DNA of 64,000 nt from NCBI RefSeq assembly GCF_963855985.1, contig NC_087099.1, forward strand, positions 4,060,001-4,124,000, given 5' to 3'. Under the pieces are notes generated by a model. That model made no database searches, was not told where the DNA came from, and saw nothing but the letters and a program-made list of their open reading frames with translations. Shown here piece by piece: positions 13,771 to 27,039 of the stretch (positions are counted from its first letter, which is position 1; each line of letters opens with the position of its first letter). Origin of the DNA: Ostrinia nubilalis (taxonomy: Eukaryota; Arthropoda; Insecta; Lepidoptera; Crambidae). The position numbers and the translations under genes are program-made.

Positions 13771-15092
13771 GTTTTTAATAATTTATCACTTCACTGCACT
13801 TTAGAACACAAAATAACACCAAATTTGTACACTAAAGTCCATTAAATAATAAATTGAAACCATTAAAACAGATCGACCATGCTTCCCGTTCAATTACCCT
13901 CCACGGAATCCCTTCTAAAAGTACACCTAGGATGAGGATTAAAATGACATTTCAATACTAAATGTCAATTTAAGCAAGTTCAACTAGGGTGTAATTGTAT
14001 CAATAAGGGGGCTAGAGTTTAAACTTGTGACATCAGTCTTTTAATAAAACGATCGGATACTTTTAATATATTTTTTAAGATAATAAATTTTAAAAATATG
14101 TCAACAAAAAAGTACCTACTTTGGTGAAGTAGGAAAAAAAATCTTGATACATTTTTCCCAGTTTCAGATTTCAAGGTGCTACCCAACCTTTTACAGTTAC
14201 TTTGAAACTTCTTGCGTGTGTCCAATTAGTAGGAAGATCTGAGACTGAGTTGTTGACGAGACAAACAAATACAGCGTTAGGGTCCTCAAAACAACAAACA
14301 CTCGGTTCTTCTAATTACCCTCAGCTGTGCTGACGGCCATCTTGGAATGTACCTTTTTACAAAGACGTGCCGACTCTTGTAGTTCAAAGGAAGAGAGAAA
14401 GTGATAATCTTGACTTATGGAGAAGTTTTGGTATAATATTGTGCAGATTTTATTAAACAGAATCAGATTTTTATATTGAAACAATTTGAAGATCACAAGT
14501 GATTATTGTTTCTACGAATTTGGGATGAAACGGATAAACCAAGCTTTAAAAAATAAATAAGTACTCTATTATTGTAAATGTTCAATTATGCCCTCAGTTC
14601 AGCATTGAAACTGCTTCTGTCTTAACTTTTCTTTATAAATAGAAAGGACAAGACTACAAACTACGAAGTGTCAAAGTAGAAATTGTTTTATATTAGGTAC
14701 ACGATGTTTTAATCACGATGGACAAAAGTTGCTTCCAAAGCCTATGGGATTTGAAATGACAGTTTGGAGAGCGGTATCCAAGCTCTTTTTAATATAATAA
14801 AAGTAAATGACTTTTTTAAACCTCTGGTTCACAGTCGTGTGCCCCAATTTCTCAAGACCTTGGTAAGTTTGTGAGTGTGAAGACTGAAGAAAGATGGCTG
14901 AAGAAATGAATCAACACACCTGGCGCAGTGAACTATGTTGGCGCAATTGCGCGACACAGCAAAGTATTTATTTATATCTGTATCTGTAAGAACTGTCATG
15001 ACACAACGTAACACACGTAGCTCTTATATCAGCAATATACAGAATTCTTTTAGTTTGACTGAGCATATTTTATCATGAAGGTATTACTCATA

Positions 15093-15191
15093 AAGGTAGC
15101 AGAAAGGCGCTGGATGCAGGCCGCTACCAACCGTGCGATATGGGAATCATTGTGGGAGGCATATGTTCAGCAGTGGACGTCCTGTGGCTGA
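15093..15191 (+). pseudogene. RTE-type LINE C-terminal fragment (33 codons)
   Basis: The + strand reads KVAERRWMQAATNRA and then EAYVQQWTSCG before the TGA at 15189-15191, followed by ATGATGATGG. It is the same family as the 9776-10099 copy, in the opposite orientation. Only the extreme 3' end was retained. Confidence 0.85.
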
Positions 15192-15487
15192 AATGATGAT
15201 GGTGATGAGATGAGCATATTTTGCTTGAAAGTAAGCAGTAAGCTAATAAGTCACATAACCATCTTTAAGCAAACTTGCGCCTCAGTTTAACCCCTATTAG
15301 CGTGCTCTACATCTGTGTACCCATATATCATGAAGCGGCGAAAGAGCTGTTTCCGTGCGCCACCACAACAGTTAAGTTTTCCTCTTGCGGTCTCTATGCA
15401 GCATATAAATACATATGCAGATCAAACTGTAGCTTGTAGGATTGTACTACTAAATAATTCTCAAAACTAGATTAAATAAGTGTGAAG

Positions 15488-15640
15488 CGACAATAGCTGA
15501 ATGGTGAAGATGTCGAAAATAGCCGACTCAAGATCCGGGGAAAGCTGATTCAATTCTGCCGCTGCTAGACTAGACGTGAACCCACTCGTAACATATGCTT
15601 ATTATGTAGCTTAGCACGAGGGTTTAACGTGACTATACCT
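15488..15640 (+). mobile_element. Decayed SINE-like repeat
   Basis: The segment has a tRNA-like head and a tail with GTGAACCCACTCGTAAC, TAGCTTAGCAC and TTTAACGTGACT. Comparable sequence recurs at about 27040-27170, where the tail reads GTGAGCCCACCCGTAACC. It is therefore a dispersed repeat, probably tRNA-derived. Confidence 0.5.
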
Positions 15641-15661
15641 AACAAATTTTCTTCACTACAT

Positions 15662-15812
15662 AGTATAAAACAAAGTCGCTTTCCGCTGTCTGTCCCTATG
15701 TAAGTATGCTTAGATTTTCAAAACTACGCAACGGATTTTGACACGGTTTTTTTAATAGATAAAGTGATTCAAAATAAGGTTTATATGTATACTTAGCGTG
15801 CGAAGCCGGGGC
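15662..15812 (+). repeat. Dispersed lepidopteran-type repeat
   Basis: Contains phrases common in this genome's dispersed repeats, such as AACTACGCAACGGATTTTGA and GCGAAGCCGGGGCGGGT. Related phrasing occurs at 17520 and 31490. It is non-coding and probably a non-autonomous DNA transposon or Helitron-like element. Confidence 0.55.
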
Positions 15813-16198
15813 GGGTTACAAAGAGTACTCGTATTACTTGTATTTCTCGTAAACATTTTATCTATGCGGCCTTTGATAACTTATGGTTCTAAGAGCGTTT
15901 TCAAACTTGAAGCGCAATTAAGTAATTAGATAAAATCGGTCGAGTAATATTCGATCGGAAATGGCTTCCGAGAAGCGCTTCATACGTATGATTAAATATT
16001 TTTCCTGTAATAAATTAGTAATCTATTAGAGCTTTCTGTAATACAACTTGGGAGGAAGTTAATTTATGATGATGGATTAAATAAAAAATAACACATTTCA
16101 ATTCTTTACAGTACTTTACTCTAGTACATCACCGCTCAGTATCGTTGCCCTTAGTACTCTTAATACGAGTACGTCTCTACAATTTCGTTTCGGCCTAG

Positions 16199-16312
16199 AA
16201 GAATGACATCCACTGCTGGACAAAGGCATCCTCCAAGGATTTTTACAACGAACGGCCCTGCGTAGCCTGCATCCAGGCACATCCCGCGACCTTCACCAGA
16301 TCGTCCATTTTA
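16199..16312 (-). mobile_element. Diverged RTE 3'-end fragment
   Basis: This is a degenerate - strand version of the RTE C-terminal segment: GATCGTCC, TGGATGCAGGCTACGC and GTCCAGCAGTGGATGTC are recognisable. It is older than the 9776 copy. Confidence 0.65.
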
Positions 16313-17519
16313 GTGTAACTATACATATTTTAAAATATTTTAGACTAGTAAGATCCAAGCTCTTGTGAACGTACTATGTATTTTTTTTGGTTCTGTACAG
16401 TGGTTCAAAAAGAAAAAACATATAATATTTTGGATTCCGAATAAGTCCAAAACGAACCACTAATGTCAAAAGAATAATTTGGATGCCGAATAAATACGGA
16501 GCGAACCACCAGCCCCTATGTATAGTTTGTGTACAGTCACACAGCTTCAGTGTTCACAAGTCCCATATATCAGGGCGATGACAACGCCCCGTCAGACATG
16601 GGCGACAAGTTTTCCCGTCGCTGACTGTACTGCCGAACGTAAATCAACTCGCGCGCTATCCGTTATGTCGTCGCCGTAGAAGTTTATGTATCGGACTGTA
16701 CTGAGATTGAACTGAGGTTGTGCTGGGAGTATGGAGCAAATATGTATCATAAAACATGTACACTTAGAACAGTGAATACTTGAATAAGTAAATCTTTTTG
16801 TTGCTAACTTAAGATGCCACAGTGCTTAGCTAGACGTGACGTGATGTCGTACGAGGAACATGCCCAAAAAAGAAGGACGCCTGTTTAATTAACTTATAAT
16901 GCCAACACAGTCTAGATCTTGGAGGCTAATACAGCTATCTTATAAATTTTTCACTGTCAACGAAATTGAATTAAAATTAGACAGTGATAAAACAGTCATT
17001 TTAGTGTTCATTTCACAAATTACTTTAGCAACAAGATAAACAAGATTCTCGAAATTGTGGCAAATGAGAACTAGATAAACAAGATTGGGGCAAATGAGAA
17101 CAAACATTAACTTTAATAATAAACCTTCAAAATAAACGCGAAAAACAAACTCGGACTGTATCAATTAATTTGATTTCAAACAATTATACTCGATACTATA
17201 AACAAAAGAATCGATTTATTTTCAATCAAGAATTAACACTTTTGATGCTGAAAAAATAAAGCAGTCATCAATAAAAATCCTTTGTGTACTTTGTCAATAA
17301 AACAAGGACAAATGGCCAATTCAAAACAAAAAGAAATCAAAATCAACGAATGGATGTTATGTCGTATTTTCCTTGATCCTGAATTGTGATATCAAACACA
17401 CGCGTTGTCAGGATTCTGAGCCAAAAATATATTTTACTTTATTTTCAACGAATAAGTACGTAATAACTAGCTAGAGTCTAGATCATAAACCAGAACTTAA
17501 CGAAAGTGTAGAATATTTA

Positions 17520-17710
17520 TACAAATCCTACTTAATATTATAAATGCGAAAGTTTGGATGTCTGGATGTTTGTTACTCTTTCACGCAAAAAGTACTAAAC
17601 GGATTTTGTTGAAACTTTACAGTATTATTGTTTGTAACCCAGATTAACACATAGGCTATAATTTATGCCGATCTGTTACACTAAATTTCACGCGGGTGAA
17701 GACGCGGGCA
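17520..17710 (+). repeat. Dispersed repeat (TAATATTATAAATGCGAAAG family)
   Basis: It starts with TAATATTATAAATGCGAAAG, continues with CTCTTTCACGCAAAAAGTAC and ends with GCGGGTGAAGACGCGGGCA. An inverse-oriented relative occupies 31490-31680. This is a very common non-coding repeat type in Lepidoptera. Confidence 0.65.
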
Positions 17711-17812
17711 TATTTAATAAAACCTACTATAAAAACTGAATAACTAAGAATCTGAACAACACACTGATGTCCAAGGTCTCGGCTTATTGTTATAAGATAC
17801 CTGAGGGCCTAG

Positions 17813-17918
17813 TGTGAGTTTACATCAAACTACACTAGTGAGCGCGTAAAAAAATACTAAAATTTTCATACATTTTTCTAACGCGCTCACTAGTGAGGAC
17901 GTTTTATGTAAACTCACA
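17813..17918. mobile_element. Foldback MITE
   Basis: The ends are TGTGAGTTTACAT and ATGTAAACTCACA, with an inner complementary pair ACTAGTGAGCGCGT and ACGCGCTCACTAGT. The whole 106 bp folds on itself. A partial relative occurs near 37230-37275. Confidence 0.8.
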
Positions 17919-18012
17919 TTCAGCGCACTGTACAACCGTTTTTATCGCCCAATAAAACATGATACCTACTTAGAACTCGTGTTTTAATCAATAAGCCTAC
18001 TCTACTGTTTTC

Positions 18013-18416
18013 AACCGACTTCAAAAAAGGAGGAGGTTCTCAATTCGACCCGTATGTTTTTTTTTTCTATGTTTGTTACGCGATAACTCCGCCAATTATG
18101 AACCGATTTGAACAAATCTTTTTTCGGCGTATAGGTAATACCTCAAGGGTGGTCCCATTTAAATTTAATAATAGAAAAAACAACCCCCAAGGGTGGAAAA
18201 TTGGGGATGAACTTTTTTATACGCAATATCTCCGCCGATTATAAATCAATTTGAACGATTATTTTTTTGTTGAATAGATATTATCAAAAGGGTGGTTTCA
18301 TGCGAATTTGAAGAAAATATTTCACCCCCAAGGGTGGAAAATTGGGGATGAACTTTTTTATACGCAATATTTTTAATTTTTAGTTTTTTTTTGTGTTCAC
18401 GCATTTGAAGTCGGTT
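18013..18416. mobile_element. Non-autonomous element with AACCGACTTCAAA ends
   Basis: The left end is AACCGACTTCAAA and the right end TTTGAAGTCGGTT, perfect 13-bp inverted repeats about 400 bp apart. The interior repeats CAAGGGTGGAAAATTGGGGA twice. No transposase is present. I recognise it as a repeat common in moth and butterfly genomes. Confidence 0.8.
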
Positions 18417-18714
18417 TTATTTTTTTTAAAGTTAATTATTCAACATGATAGAGCTAAATAGGTATAATACGCTTCCAAAAATATTACTTAGGTACATTTT
18501 TAGACCTACAGATGTGACTACACAAGAATTCCTAATAGTCAATTGACTATCCATTTGTCTTAAAGGGTCACTTCTTTAGACCCTAGTATTTTATACTGAT
18601 AGAGGATAGGACCTTCATGATATATTGCTACTCCGAGATTTTTGACCCAAAGCTTTTTCGCTATACTTTAATCATAGACAACTTGAACCAACAGAAGCCG
18701 TATTTTGGAAGTAA

Positions 18715-18850
18715 TACAGTCAGCGTCAAAGTTCGTGACACACAAAGTGGCCAAAAAGTTGACAACAGAACCTTATTTCAATTTTAATAAAGATTTGTTG
18801 CGAACTTTTTGGCTACTTTGAGTGTCACGAATTATTTGACGCTGACTGTA
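18715..18850. mobile_element. MITE, TACAGTCAGCGTCAAA ends
   Basis: The left end TACAGTCAGCGTCAAA pairs with the right end TTTGACGCTGACTGTA. Complementarity continues inward for about 45 bp with small interruptions. The outer TA may be a TA target-site duplication of Tc1/mariner-like type. Confidence 0.85.
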
Positions 18851-19399
18851 CAAACAAAGGTTCCAGAGATTACCCCTCCAAGATATTACTCCTACACACA
18901 AACTCATAAAAGTCCCACTCTACCTGTAAAAACTGGTGAAGATTTTGTTTACTAATACTTTTGTGTAAGCGTGATCTTCAAGGTTTATTTCTAAAGTTAG
19001 TACTCGAGTGTACAATACTTATTATACAAACAACTTAATGTTATGAGCTATTTTACTTAGCCCTCGTGAAAATATTATAATTTTGTCTCTGTCATGAAAT
19101 TAACATTTGATTTAACACCTTAGGCCTACAAATTACATTAAAAGTCAAAATAAATGGTTTACCACACACTAATAAAATATTAGGGTCAATATACAGCGTG
19201 TTATTTTTAACTTGATCAAACAAAAAGAGTTTATTCTAACTAAAATCACTTTCCTCAAGAGACCGAAGTTCAAGCTATAAAAATAAACTTTCCATACAAA
19301 TTGTCATCAGCAATCATTCATTTAGTCATTAAATGTTTATGGGAGAAGTTTTTGCATTTGAGCAGTAGCTTTAACCTTTTTGTTTGACAAGTTTAAAAA

Positions 19400-19615
19400 C
19401 ATCTAAATATATATGTATAACTCAAAGGTGACTATCTGACTGACATAGTGATCCGCATAGCCCAAACCACTAGACCGATCGGGCTGAAATTTGGCATGCA
19501 GGTAGATGTTATGAGGCATCCGCTAAGAAAGGATTTTAAGAAACTCCACTCCTAAGGGGGTAGAACGGCATCCACGAGTACGAAGTCGCGGGCGGCCGCT
19601 AGTCATGTATAATCT
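19400..19615 (+). repeat. Dispersed repeat (CGGGCGGCCGCTAGT-ended family)
   Basis: The sequence runs from an imperfect ACTGACT tract through AAACCACTAGACCGATCGGG to CCTAAGGGGGTAGAACGG and CGCGGGCGGCCGCTAGT. The same 3' phrase recurs at 30845-30915 and 34280-34460, which fixes the family and its right end. Confidence 0.65.
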
Positions 19616-22439
19616 TCCGTAGCGTCTATGTCATTCAGTTCTCTGCCACATTCTCATGTTACCCTGATGGATCGAAGTGTATAATGGACTGTAGTTGAAG
19701 ATGGAGTGGAAGCAAAGAAATTCGATGCCATTGTGATATTGGGACATACTCGTATTGTTGAAAGACAGGCTGACCCATTAGTTGACGTATCTATAATTTT
19801 GGGTGATAACAAATGGCTGGCCTTTATTTCATGTGAGATATAATAGAAATGAGTACGATCCAAAAGAGACAAGTTTGTCAAGCAATTACTATTTGTTAAG
19901 CCAATGTTTGTATATTTCATAGAATGATTGAGGAGCGAGGACTTAGGCATTATATTTTGTTGGAACATTTATGTAATTGAGGCTACAAATATAATACGGA
20001 GTTTCTCGGTCAATATGTTTATGTTAGTTTAAATTCTCATCCCCGTACTTTTCAGTGTCTCTTTTCTGTGATTATTGTTCTATTGTTGGTATAAGATAAT
20101 ATAACAGATGAATGTTATTCCAGTCCTAAAGATTCCAACAGTTAGGTCCTATTGATTTGAATCCCAATCACACGTCTATTATCGTAATAAACTTCTGATA
20201 GTGTCACCAAACTAATATTACTCCTTTATAACCTAATTTAAATTGCCCTTTACGGTCGAGCAGTAAAAGATAGTAACTAAATTTTCGTTATTAGTTTTAA
20301 CTACCAAAGTCGCTCTCTCGTGGGTGCTTAATATGAGTCGTTAATAATAGCTTTGCAGCAAAAGCGAGTAACTTATTTCCATTACAAATCTACGTAATTA
20401 CGTTTTTTTATTACTTTAAATGTAACTTATTATAATTAAGGTCAAATTGCCCTTTGTTATAAAATGTTTTTCAAAGTGTAAGAAACTAAAAAACAACCTT
20501 GTTGGTGAGTCTTTTTCTGGATTAAAGTTCCTCAAGAATAAAACTCGCTGTGTTGTCCTTGTTAATAATAACATCTCGAACTTACCTGTAACAAAATAAA
20601 GTCAGATTAATACCATAGATAAGTCATTAAATTTTTAAATTAAAACAAAATATCTTCGGTTCACGACTGTTAATTGGGTTTACAATTACAATACCTATTT
20701 GGATTTTTAGTAAAGCTGGGTGAATTCACAAACTTTTAATGAAATATTTGATTACAAAACAAACGCTGAGAGTAAACATGTTATTAACATTAATATAATG
20801 ACCAATCCTACTTTTGTTTACCCGTTTACTAAAACAAACCACAACAGTGCTGTACGTAAAACACAGAAAAGCTCTTTCGCTGATGAAATAATCCAAATAA
20901 GTAGAAATATTGCTGTGTACGTACGTCGCACGTAGGTACAAAGATTTATTTTTTGGCCCGATCTATCATAATTTTAGCAAAGATTTTTTTTTACTTCTAA
21001 CAATAGAAGGCTAGATGAATCACACATCTCGAGTAATAAATAGTTTCTGGATAACATTGTCAATGTATTTTTCTAGTATAATTTGAGTTACGATATAATT
21101 TGTCATAAGGGATTATATTGGCATATTCACTTATTGTAAGAATAAATAGCTATAGCTAGTAGCAATAATCGTAAATAAAAAGAATAATTAAACTAATATC
21201 ATAATCAAAGACATGGCATTCGGCCAAAAGAAGACGGTCATTTTGGCTTAAGTGTGCTAATACAATATGTTCACTTTTTGTTTGTAGGAAATAATACCTC
21301 TGTAGGAATTATGAAGTTACACAGAAGTGACAAAATGTAGATAATTGGTTACAAGTATAAAATTATGGAAAATACGGAAGAGTCCCTTTGTAAGAGGAAA
21401 ATACACAATTTAGTAGGAATTTGGTAAAAGGTATGTTGTACAGCATATTACACAAAGCCGCAAAATAATAAAATGTAAAGGAATTTTACGACGAGCACGC
21501 TCTCGAGAAAATGCTACGGTATTTGGTACTTTCTGAGTGCGAAAATTTTCACATAAAACAAGAGCCTCAAGTAGGAAAATCTACGAGATTTTAAATCGGA
21601 AGAAAAAGAAATATCTTCAAAGAGAGTTTGGATCTGACATCAACTAGATGTAAAACAAAAGCTCACCGACAACACAGTAAATATTATGTAAAAGCGAAAG
21701 TCACTAAACGAGCGCTTCCTTCAAAAAGCTTTTACAGGCGTTATTAAAAGAAGTTTCGAGAGCTTCTTGAAAAGGCGAATTTTTCAGTTACCCGGTTCTC
21801 TCTGGCGGACATAGTAGGCTAATGCACACAGAATATTTTACGGCGCGTCGTTAAAACTTAGTGTCTATGGTTTGAAGTTTGGGCCACTTAAGCACGTTTG
21901 CCGATATCTTGGGAATTTATTGTTTGTGGACTTACGCCACTATTGCAGTTTAGGGGCAAACAACTATGTAGGTTTAACACTACAAGGAATTTAACATGTA
22001 TACTGTGTGTAACCTACACACATTCACTTATATAATTTGGGTTTATAACTTTTCGTACGAAAAGAAAGTAGATACCTAAATGATGGTCGTAATAAAAATA
22101 TTATATTTTTAAATTTTAACAGAGCAGTAATCGAGCAATACGATGTTATACCTTTTCTAAACAGTATGGTTAAAAGTTACAACATTACCACTGATTATCA
22201 TCAATTAACCGTTGGTTACCACTAATATACCACACGCACATTTTAATGCAATCAGACCCGTGTTAATTACCTCATACATCAACGAGTGATACTTGTCATA
22301 ATTTGTGAAATGTGAAATTTATTGAGCAGCACGAAAATCATCAATCAAACGGAACCTTGCCTAATTAGTAAATGTGTTAATTGATGATTATGCGGAAATT
22401 AAACTAAATTATCGTCAGGTTTTTTTAATCCACAACGAG
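19616..22439. other. Long non-coding stretch
   Basis: AT-rich with only chance ORFs. The longest, on the - strand at 19654-19968, has no motif I recognise. No repeat boundary was identified. Confidence 0.4.
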
Positions 22440-22585
22440 GAAGCTCTTTGCCTGTATCTCACCTGATGGTAAGTGATGATCAGGCCGAAGATGGAAGCGA
22501 GCTTCACTCGGAATCCTCAACCACGGAGGAACTGGCTATCTTACCTCTAACTGCCGGAACACAACAATGCTATTAACATTGTATG
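22440..22585 (+). repeat. Dispersed repeat fragment
   Basis: It has CTGTATCTCACCTGATGGTA, GTGATGATCAGGCCGAAGAT and CCGGAACACAACAATGCTAT, phrases I recognise from widespread lepidopteran LINE-derived repeats. No open frame is retained. Confidence 0.6.
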
Positions 22586-22987
22586 GTATTGTAAGATATG
22601 TAGGTACAGTTACGACAGATAGAAAAAGAAACGATAGGATAAAATAAATGTTTAAAATTTTCGTTTTACAGATTACTAATACATTTTCAGATAGCAACTT
22701 TAAACCAGTTTGTGGCAAAAAGTATTTTTTTATTACACAGTAATTTTATTAGAAAGACATAAAAACCTGAAACTTATTCTTGTGAAAGACATCAATTTCC
22801 GATTTTTCATTTTCTACTTTTTTCACTAAGCTCGACGTTATCACAGTAGATAAATGTAACCTCACTCGTAGCAAATAAATGCAGTTCTTATTAAATAGAT
22901 AACATTATTTCATTAAACAAATCTCTAAAACAAATTGATTAAAACAATTAAACATAACCGACAGCCCCTTTCGCAGACAATATCATA

Positions 22988-23635
22988 GTGCTTGCACACG
23001 TTGACTCGCGGGCGCGGGCGCGGGCGCGGTGACGAAATATCAAACATATGTAGTGATTCCAAGTGTTCACGTACGAAACGCACGTGCGGTCTAACTAGCG
23101 GGCAAGCTAGCGACTGGCGCGCGCGGAGCGCTCGCGGTAATTTCAACGCGTGAAGATGTTTGTGTGTGTTCATGTCAAACTAGCGGCGGCGCGCGCGTTT
23201 CACTCACGACGTCAGGTAAGTTCAACCAGTTTGATCTTGTCGCTAGAAACGATAGCACGTTTTTATCATGTCGTTCAATACAGAAGAGTTTATTAGTGCT
23301 ATTCAGGCTAGAACTCCTATTTGGCAAAGTAAGTCATCATATGAACAGAAATGTTGTTTAGTTGATAACGATAATATTAATTAAATTAAATAATAAAGAG
23401 GAACCTTGTTTGAATTTGATTTTGATTGAAAATTATAAATTACTTACTAAGAAAATCTTTTTTTTAAACTCACCTTATAGTTACAAAACACCAATTCTAA
23501 TTTTTAGCATCTCCCACTTTAGGTATGAATTTTCGGTTAAAAATAAAAGATCGTCGTCCATAATTCGACCTCTGACAATACGTCACAATCGCGCGAACGC
23601 CTGGTCGTCAATATGAACACGAGCTCGCGACGTTA

Positions 23636-23666
<31 letters not shown>

Positions 23667-23690
23667 GTGCCTACGTGAACAAGCACATAT
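22988..23690. other. GC-rich segment flanked by inverted GGGCGC hexamer tracts
   Basis: A GGGCGC hexamer tract at 23007-23029 and its reverse complement at 23636-23668 lie about 600 bp apart in otherwise AT-rich DNA. Outside each tract a GTGCTTG is present in mirrored position. Around 23070-23215 there are further CG-rich words such as GGCGCGCGCG. This could be a promoter CpG cluster or an inverted repeat. No coding exon is convincing here. Confidence 0.55.
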
Positions 23691-24850
23691 CCTTTGAGCA
23701 AACTAATAAGCTGAATTACAATATTACCGGAAACCTCGTAGGGCTGCCAAAAGCGAGTACCTAAGTTTAGGTCAAAATTTAGTTGTACTATCAAATTGAA
23801 GCTAAAACATAAACTTCTCGACGGAGTGTGCTAAGTTTCCCTGGTTTAGAGTAAGACCAGGAAGCGGATCAATTAAGGCCGATTTCTGGAGCGGCTAAGC
23901 TATATTCACGGAACAAAACTACCGAGTGATACGCTGTAAACTTAAACTGGTTGATCGTTGAATCGCAGGGTTGTCAATTGTAAGTCTATTTGAGTTAATC
24001 AAAAAGTAACAATCAAAATATCGTCAAAATAAACAAGAGTAACGCACGACTTATGTTCAAGATAATGTTTGTTTCGATTAATTTCATTGATAGGGATAAA
24101 AATGGTGTTTTTATTAGGAATTCAATAATTTAATTCAATAAAATTTTCAACAAGTAATCGTTTAAAAGCTTTTAAAAGCTAAAGAGATAAGAAAAATCTC
24201 AAAATAATATTCATGGATATTACTAATTATTTCCCAGTATATTTTTCACATGTAAGATTGCCTTTATTGCTTTAGTCTAAGCTTCAGTATAATGTAAGTA
24301 ACAGACAGTTCCAATGTTACTAAAACAAAAAGTTTGCGAGGTAATATGACTTAAGTTACAAGAAAGAGTCCTAAAAAGATTTTAGCTCCAAAAACAAAAG
24401 AACGTTACTATGTAAAATTTTGTGCCGTGATTGAATTTTTTCTCCATTACGACGACGTCTCGTCTCCAAAATGAGCTTGATGTTATACAATGTGGGTCGT
24501 GTGTTTTATAATAAACATATTATTCTAGATAAAGCATGTTTTACAAAGTCAGACAAAAACACACGTTTCTTTTTTGGTAAGTACATACTTAAGTACTATG
24601 ATATTTTTGTATTCTTATTTTAATTGCACTATTTTAAGTAGGTTTATGTGTCAAAACATACGATTCCTTCTTCTTATCATAAAATAAAATTTAATGTCCC
24701 TTCATTACGTAACTATTTTATTCTTACTTTGACCATCTAAATAATTCTTCAAAATATTCATACTCGGTCGTCACAGCCCTAATTTCAATCAATGGAATTA
24801 ACTTGCGGCGAAGTTAGAGGAGCGATGTCGGTGCGGAACCATTTGTCTGC

Positions 24851-25420
24851 GCGGGGTAAATCCGGTCCTTATTTACCCACCACTCGATCTGCTGGGGCCA
24901 CGATAAATCTAGGCCTTAATCTGAAAATCCGAATATATGCGTTTAAATAAAACTGTCCGATACTCAAATGTAGAGCGCGTGGGTTATTCTGGACATGTCC
25001 TGATCTGGAGTACCTGATCGCGAGGAAAATACGGCCTTATTTACCCACCACTCGATCTGCTGGGGCCTCGATAAATCTAGGCCTTAATCTGAAAATCCGA
25101 ATGTATGCGTTTAAAACTGTCCGATACACAAACGTAGAGCGCGTGGGTTATTCTGAACATGACCCGATATTCTAACCCAATCTCGGATTAGGTAAGGAAT
25201 ACTGAAAAATATATTTACGTAAAGGGTGTATTTCAGCAGTGCGGGGCAAATACGGCCCTTATTTACCTACCACTCGATTTGCTGGGACCACGATAAATCT
25301 AAGCCTTAAATTGAGAATCCCAATGTATGTGTTTAAACAAAACTATCCGATACACAAACAAAAGACGGTTTGAATTATTCTGAACATGTCCTGATCGGGA
25401 TGTCTCGAATTTTTCAGATT
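24851..25420 (+). repeat. Three-copy tandem repeat
   Basis: Three copies begin near 24851, 25021 and 25241. Each carries TTATTTACC, CCACTCGAT, CGATAAATCTAGGCCTTAA (with variants), CCGATAC and TTATTCTG in the same order. Spacing is about 170-220 bp. Related phrases (CAATAAATCTAGGTCTTAATC) occur alone near 29860, so the unit belongs to a wider family. Confidence 0.8.
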
Positions 25421-26219
25421 GGGGGTGCCCTACCGCGGGTCATTTACGGAACACTGGAAAAAATAACGTCTATGTCGAAACATTGAAGTAATATTACTAC
25501 GTATAGAACAGACATCGCGAACAAAATTTGTACAGTGCGGGGTGCGGGGCGGGAATTTGACGGACAGCTGTCAGTCAAATCCATGACTATCAAGTTTCAT
25601 AATTTATGGCGATAAAATCTGCACCAGAAAATGTCGTACTTCATTGATAGGATTGCACGAATAGTGACGTTCCTGCGGTCGCCTCATCATAGACATTGTG
25701 AATCGATTGTGAAAATAAACAAATCGGCTAAATTGTGTTAAATTTTCATGGTGCTCAATAGCAAAAAGGTTCAGCTACTTACATTATTTTCTTTTATTAT
25801 ATTGTGCGTTTCTTTTATTATATTCGAAATCACTTCGCTCTGCCGTTTTTTGGTGTTAGTTACTTCACTCTGTGATGGGATTTTAAAATTACAACTGGCG
25901 ATTCCAAATTCACAACTGAGGGGACTGAGGCTAATCGTGTTACTTGTGCTACAAGTGCGTATGGGCTTCATACTGATGCTTAAGCCATTAATTATTTTTC
26001 TTCCCGATTAAAATCTAATGTAATCGATAATCGCCTTGAGAATCGTTAACTGGTATTTTCTAATTCGATAAAAAAATTACCCATCTCTAGTTTAAAACTG
26101 TCATCCAACAGCGCACGAAATATTATGAGTTATAGATAATGATACCATTACAGAGGCGACACTTCGTTTACGTTTAGTTTCTGCCTATTGAATTGGATAC
26201 TGTAAGGAAACATCGTCAT

Positions 26220-26345
26220 CATCATTTTAGCTACTGGACGTCCACTGCTGAACAAAGGCCTCCTCTAATGATTTCCACATCGCCCAGTTGATAGTGGCCT
26301 GCACCCAGCGTCTTCCTGCTATCTTCAGTCAGTCCATCTTGAGAT
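26220..26345 (-). mobile_element. RTE 3'-end fragment
   Basis: The + strand shows CATCATCATTTTAGC followed by GGACGTCCACTGCTGAACAA, the reverse complement of the RTE stop region. It is diverged from the 9776 copy and carries no usable frame. Confidence 0.75.
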
Positions 26346-26409
26346 TTTAGAAAAATTCCCACTCGTAACGGTAGGAACAAAGCTAGGGATGACCCCTTCA
26401 TTCCAGAAC

Positions 26410-26452
26410 CAATAAAATAACTGAAAGTCAGAAACTTTCAGTTATTTTATTG
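26410..26452. repeat. Perfect 19-bp stem hairpin
   Basis: Arms 26410-26428 and 26434-26452 are exact reverse complements with a 5-nt loop. It could be an internal-deletion footprint of a foldback element. Confidence 0.75.
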
Positions 26453-27039
26453 TCTCTATTGTTAACTAACTCAGTGGTTGAGTACACGTATAATAGCTGT
26501 GAGGTAGAAGTTACGGGACTATTCCCACCTCTCCTTTTCACCGCTGCATCTCCTGTGTAGCTAGCACCTAGACTAGTTGATTTAAAGCCAAGGTATATCA
26601 GTTTTTAGGTAATGACTTAGTGCATCTAAAAATGTAAAACTTTCTAGTTTTTTGTAACATTGAAAAATCTAAAAAGAAGCATCATTTTTTTTACGTTCAA
26701 GTGTTTCTAAGAAATTTAAATGGAAGCTTTTGATGACAACGTATTGCTTACTTTTTCAGCTGTCGAACGAATCACTTTTATACTCATAGGTCCTGTACAT
26801 CGGTAGATTTGGTAAATAAATGAATCCATCCGGACTCAGAAACTAAAAAAATTAAAATAGCTGTAATTTTTTAATACTAGATTTGTCGATTAAATTGATC
26901 ATATTATTGCGCCCTAAACGGGTCGGACACTGGTGACCAGACACACTGTACAATTATTATAATTTTAGCCTATCTCGTGAGCTAGGTGTCAATAATTAGG
27001 GTGATTTACTAACTAACCAGTCGCATACGAACAACAGCA

